From Campylorhamphus procurvoides (taxonomy: Eukaryota > Chordata > Aves > Passeriformes > Dendrocolaptidae), in assembly GCA_013396655.1 (NCBI GenBank), contig WBMV01001018.1, positions 1,630,778 to 1,694,777 on the forward strand: a DNA stretch of 64,000 nucleotides. Reading direction: 5' to 3'. Positions within the stretch are counted from its first letter, which is position 1. Every line of letters begins with the position of its first letter. This document shows, in pieces, positions 62,569 through 64,000 of the stretch. Under the pieces are notes generated by a model. That model saw nothing but the letters and a program-made list of their open reading frames with translations, made no database searches and was not told where the DNA came from. The position numbers and the translations under genes are program-made.

Positions 62569-63232
62569 AATCCAAGTTGCCTCCAATGCAGATTTCACTT
62601 TCTTCTGAACAAAATTAGGTCAGGTGGCCGAAAGAGTCAATATCAAATGTACCTTTTGTCCCTTTTAAAACATGAAAGGAAACCTGTGCAGATACTTGTG
62701 CACTGTATGAAAATAGAATACATCATGCACCTCATCTTGTATATGCCTGAGACACTCACTGTCTGCCTGGAAAGCTTTAAAAATGTGGCCCTCAGCATCT
62801 TCATGCTGTAATAACAAAACTCACAGTGCTAGTGCAATGTGGTGGAGTTGGTGAGCAACACATGCCTTAAGGTGTCCCATGGACCTGCTCTTTCTTTCCC
62901 CAGCATCCCTCGAGCACTGCTGTTCTTCAGCCCTGGCTGTAGCTCCCTTCTCTACCCTGCTTTGCTCTAAGCACTTTATAATTGATCAGGCTTAGCAGTG
63001 CTGTGGCCTCCTGAGCTTATTATTTCATGGGCTCTGCTGAAAGTGTGTCTTCTCCCCTTCCAAAACTGAGAAAACTCTCTGTGCTGCTCACCAGCAGCTC
63101 TCTCACCGTGCAGATTAACATCAGATCTTTCCTCCACTATCACCTCAAGGTGCACATTGATGTTGAAAAGGAAGACCCTAAAAACCACCACGGGAACTTC
63201 CCTGTAATAATATTTCTTTATCAGAGGAGGCA

Positions 63233-63308
63233 TATTTTTGCCAAGCTGCCTAAGTAGTTTCATAAATATTTTTGCCAAGCTGCTTAAGTAGTTTCATAAA
63301 TATTTTTG
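63233..63308. repeat. 34-bp tandem duplication, two copies and a partial third
   Basis: Copy one spans 63233-63266 and copy two 63267-63300, with one difference (CTGCCTAAG against CTGCTTAAG). TATTTTTG at 63301-63308 starts a third. Near-identity implies a recent slippage event. It falls at the end of a 76-codon plus-strand frame (63027-63257) and inside a 100-codon minus-strand frame (62976-63278), neither recognisable. Confidence 0.95.
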
Positions 63309-64000
63309 TTATAATTTATGTTGGTCAAACACCTGAACAACAATATTTGACAAATTTCTTTCAGCCAATGCTGTAATTACAGCCAGTGGGGAGGTGCAAG
63401 TAGAATTTGCTGTTGTTTTTCATTACAGTGACAAGAGAGATACTGTTCATCATTGCTCAACATAATTTTGTCTCCAGATTCAACCTTACACTGTAGAATC
63501 TTCCTACCTCATATGAAAACCTTAAACCAAATTAATCTATTGAAAAAGTATTTAAAAAAATAAAACTAATTGTCAACATTATTACTGATGACTTTATGAT
63601 ACCATGTACCTGTTTGTTTATAATACTGACAAAGAGAATAGATCTATCTGATGCCGATATCTAAGGATTCAAAATCACCAGAGAAATTAAGCTAACTACA
63701 TCTCACTATGGCAAAGTTACTCAAACATAATATTACTTTGGAAAACATTGGTGATCTGACTTTTCTGGGGTGGATCCTCAGTTCAGATAAGCAGTATCTT
63801 GTTTTCCATAGTAATTACTGCATGATTTTCTATGCCTGTATATATGCACATATCCCCCTGTAGGCTTGGTCTCTTGTTAAATTTCATTATTATGACTGTT
63901 TGCAGGGAAACTGTGGAAGAAACATCCCACTTAGTTAAAATTACTGGAGAAAAGCAGCTTCTCTTTCCATGGTTTGTTTCTATATTTCACAAGAATACAC
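63309..64000. other. A+T-rich non-coding stretch, no gene seen
   Basis: No frame of 60 codons, no named repeat and no notable motif cluster was seen up to the end of the window. Confidence 0.7.

Larger units (their letters stand above)
58651..63232. other. Non-coding stretch, no gene seen
   Basis: Holds a (TTGG)n tract (59116-59133), T-rich runs near 59510 and 60410-60430 and a mixed (AT)n(GT)n tract (62543-62568). Frames reach 114 codons (60763-61107 minus) with no recognisable domain. Confidence 0.7.

Noticed and set aside
1..64000. CRISPR array, operon or bacterial mobile element
   Set aside because: Repeat families and base composition are vertebrate. There are no spaced direct repeats, ribosome-binding sites or closely packed genes.

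Overview
This window reads as vertebrate, most likely avian, nuclear DNA. It is mostly A+T-rich single-copy sequence, poor in CpG and low in interspersed repeats. The repeats I can name are 3' ends of CR1-type LINEs (8505-8615, 31481-31612, 22646-22792), which is the usual signature of a bird genome. I found no intact protein-coding gene, no exon I can assign to a known protein, no rRNA or tRNA, no CpG-island promoter and no CRISPR array. The open frames of 60-226 codons in all six frames are short, mutually overlapping and compositionally ordinary, as expected by chance in non-coding DNA. The longest, 226 codons on the minus strand at 44567-45247, is produced entirely by a minisatellite. The window is best described as part of a gene desert or the inside of a very long intron.

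Layout. 1-3739: A+T-rich sequence with no gene. 3740-6048: on the minus strand, a run of low-stop reading frames joined by frame changes. This is the only place I suspect an old, broken coding sequence; it is unidentified and tentative. It contains a 48-bp tandem duplication. 6049-28180: non-coding, with two CR1 fragments, three clear inverted repeats (one A+T-rich) and several simple repeats. 28181-28666: a MIR/CORE-SINE-like remnant, then a perfect 20-bp palindrome and a second hairpin. 28667-44733: non-coding, with one CR1 fragment, a CTCF-like core next to a dyad, a more CpG-containing block with a bZIP site (35330-35620), purine-biased tracts and a homeodomain/forkhead-like dyad (40734-40784). 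44734-45248: an 18-unit minisatellite with 28-bp and 30/31-bp unit classes. 45249-64000: non-coding, with purine-rich, (ATTT)n and (GT)n tracts, an AP-1/Maf plus octamer-like cluster (58582-58638) and a 34-bp duplication (63233-63308).

No operon or pathway can be described, because no functional gene is visible. The items most worth following up are the possible minus-strand pseudogene, the two-class minisatellite, the adjacent palindromes at 28628-28666 and the candidate regulatory clusters. All statements about regulatory function are inference from motif content; conservation could not be examined here.
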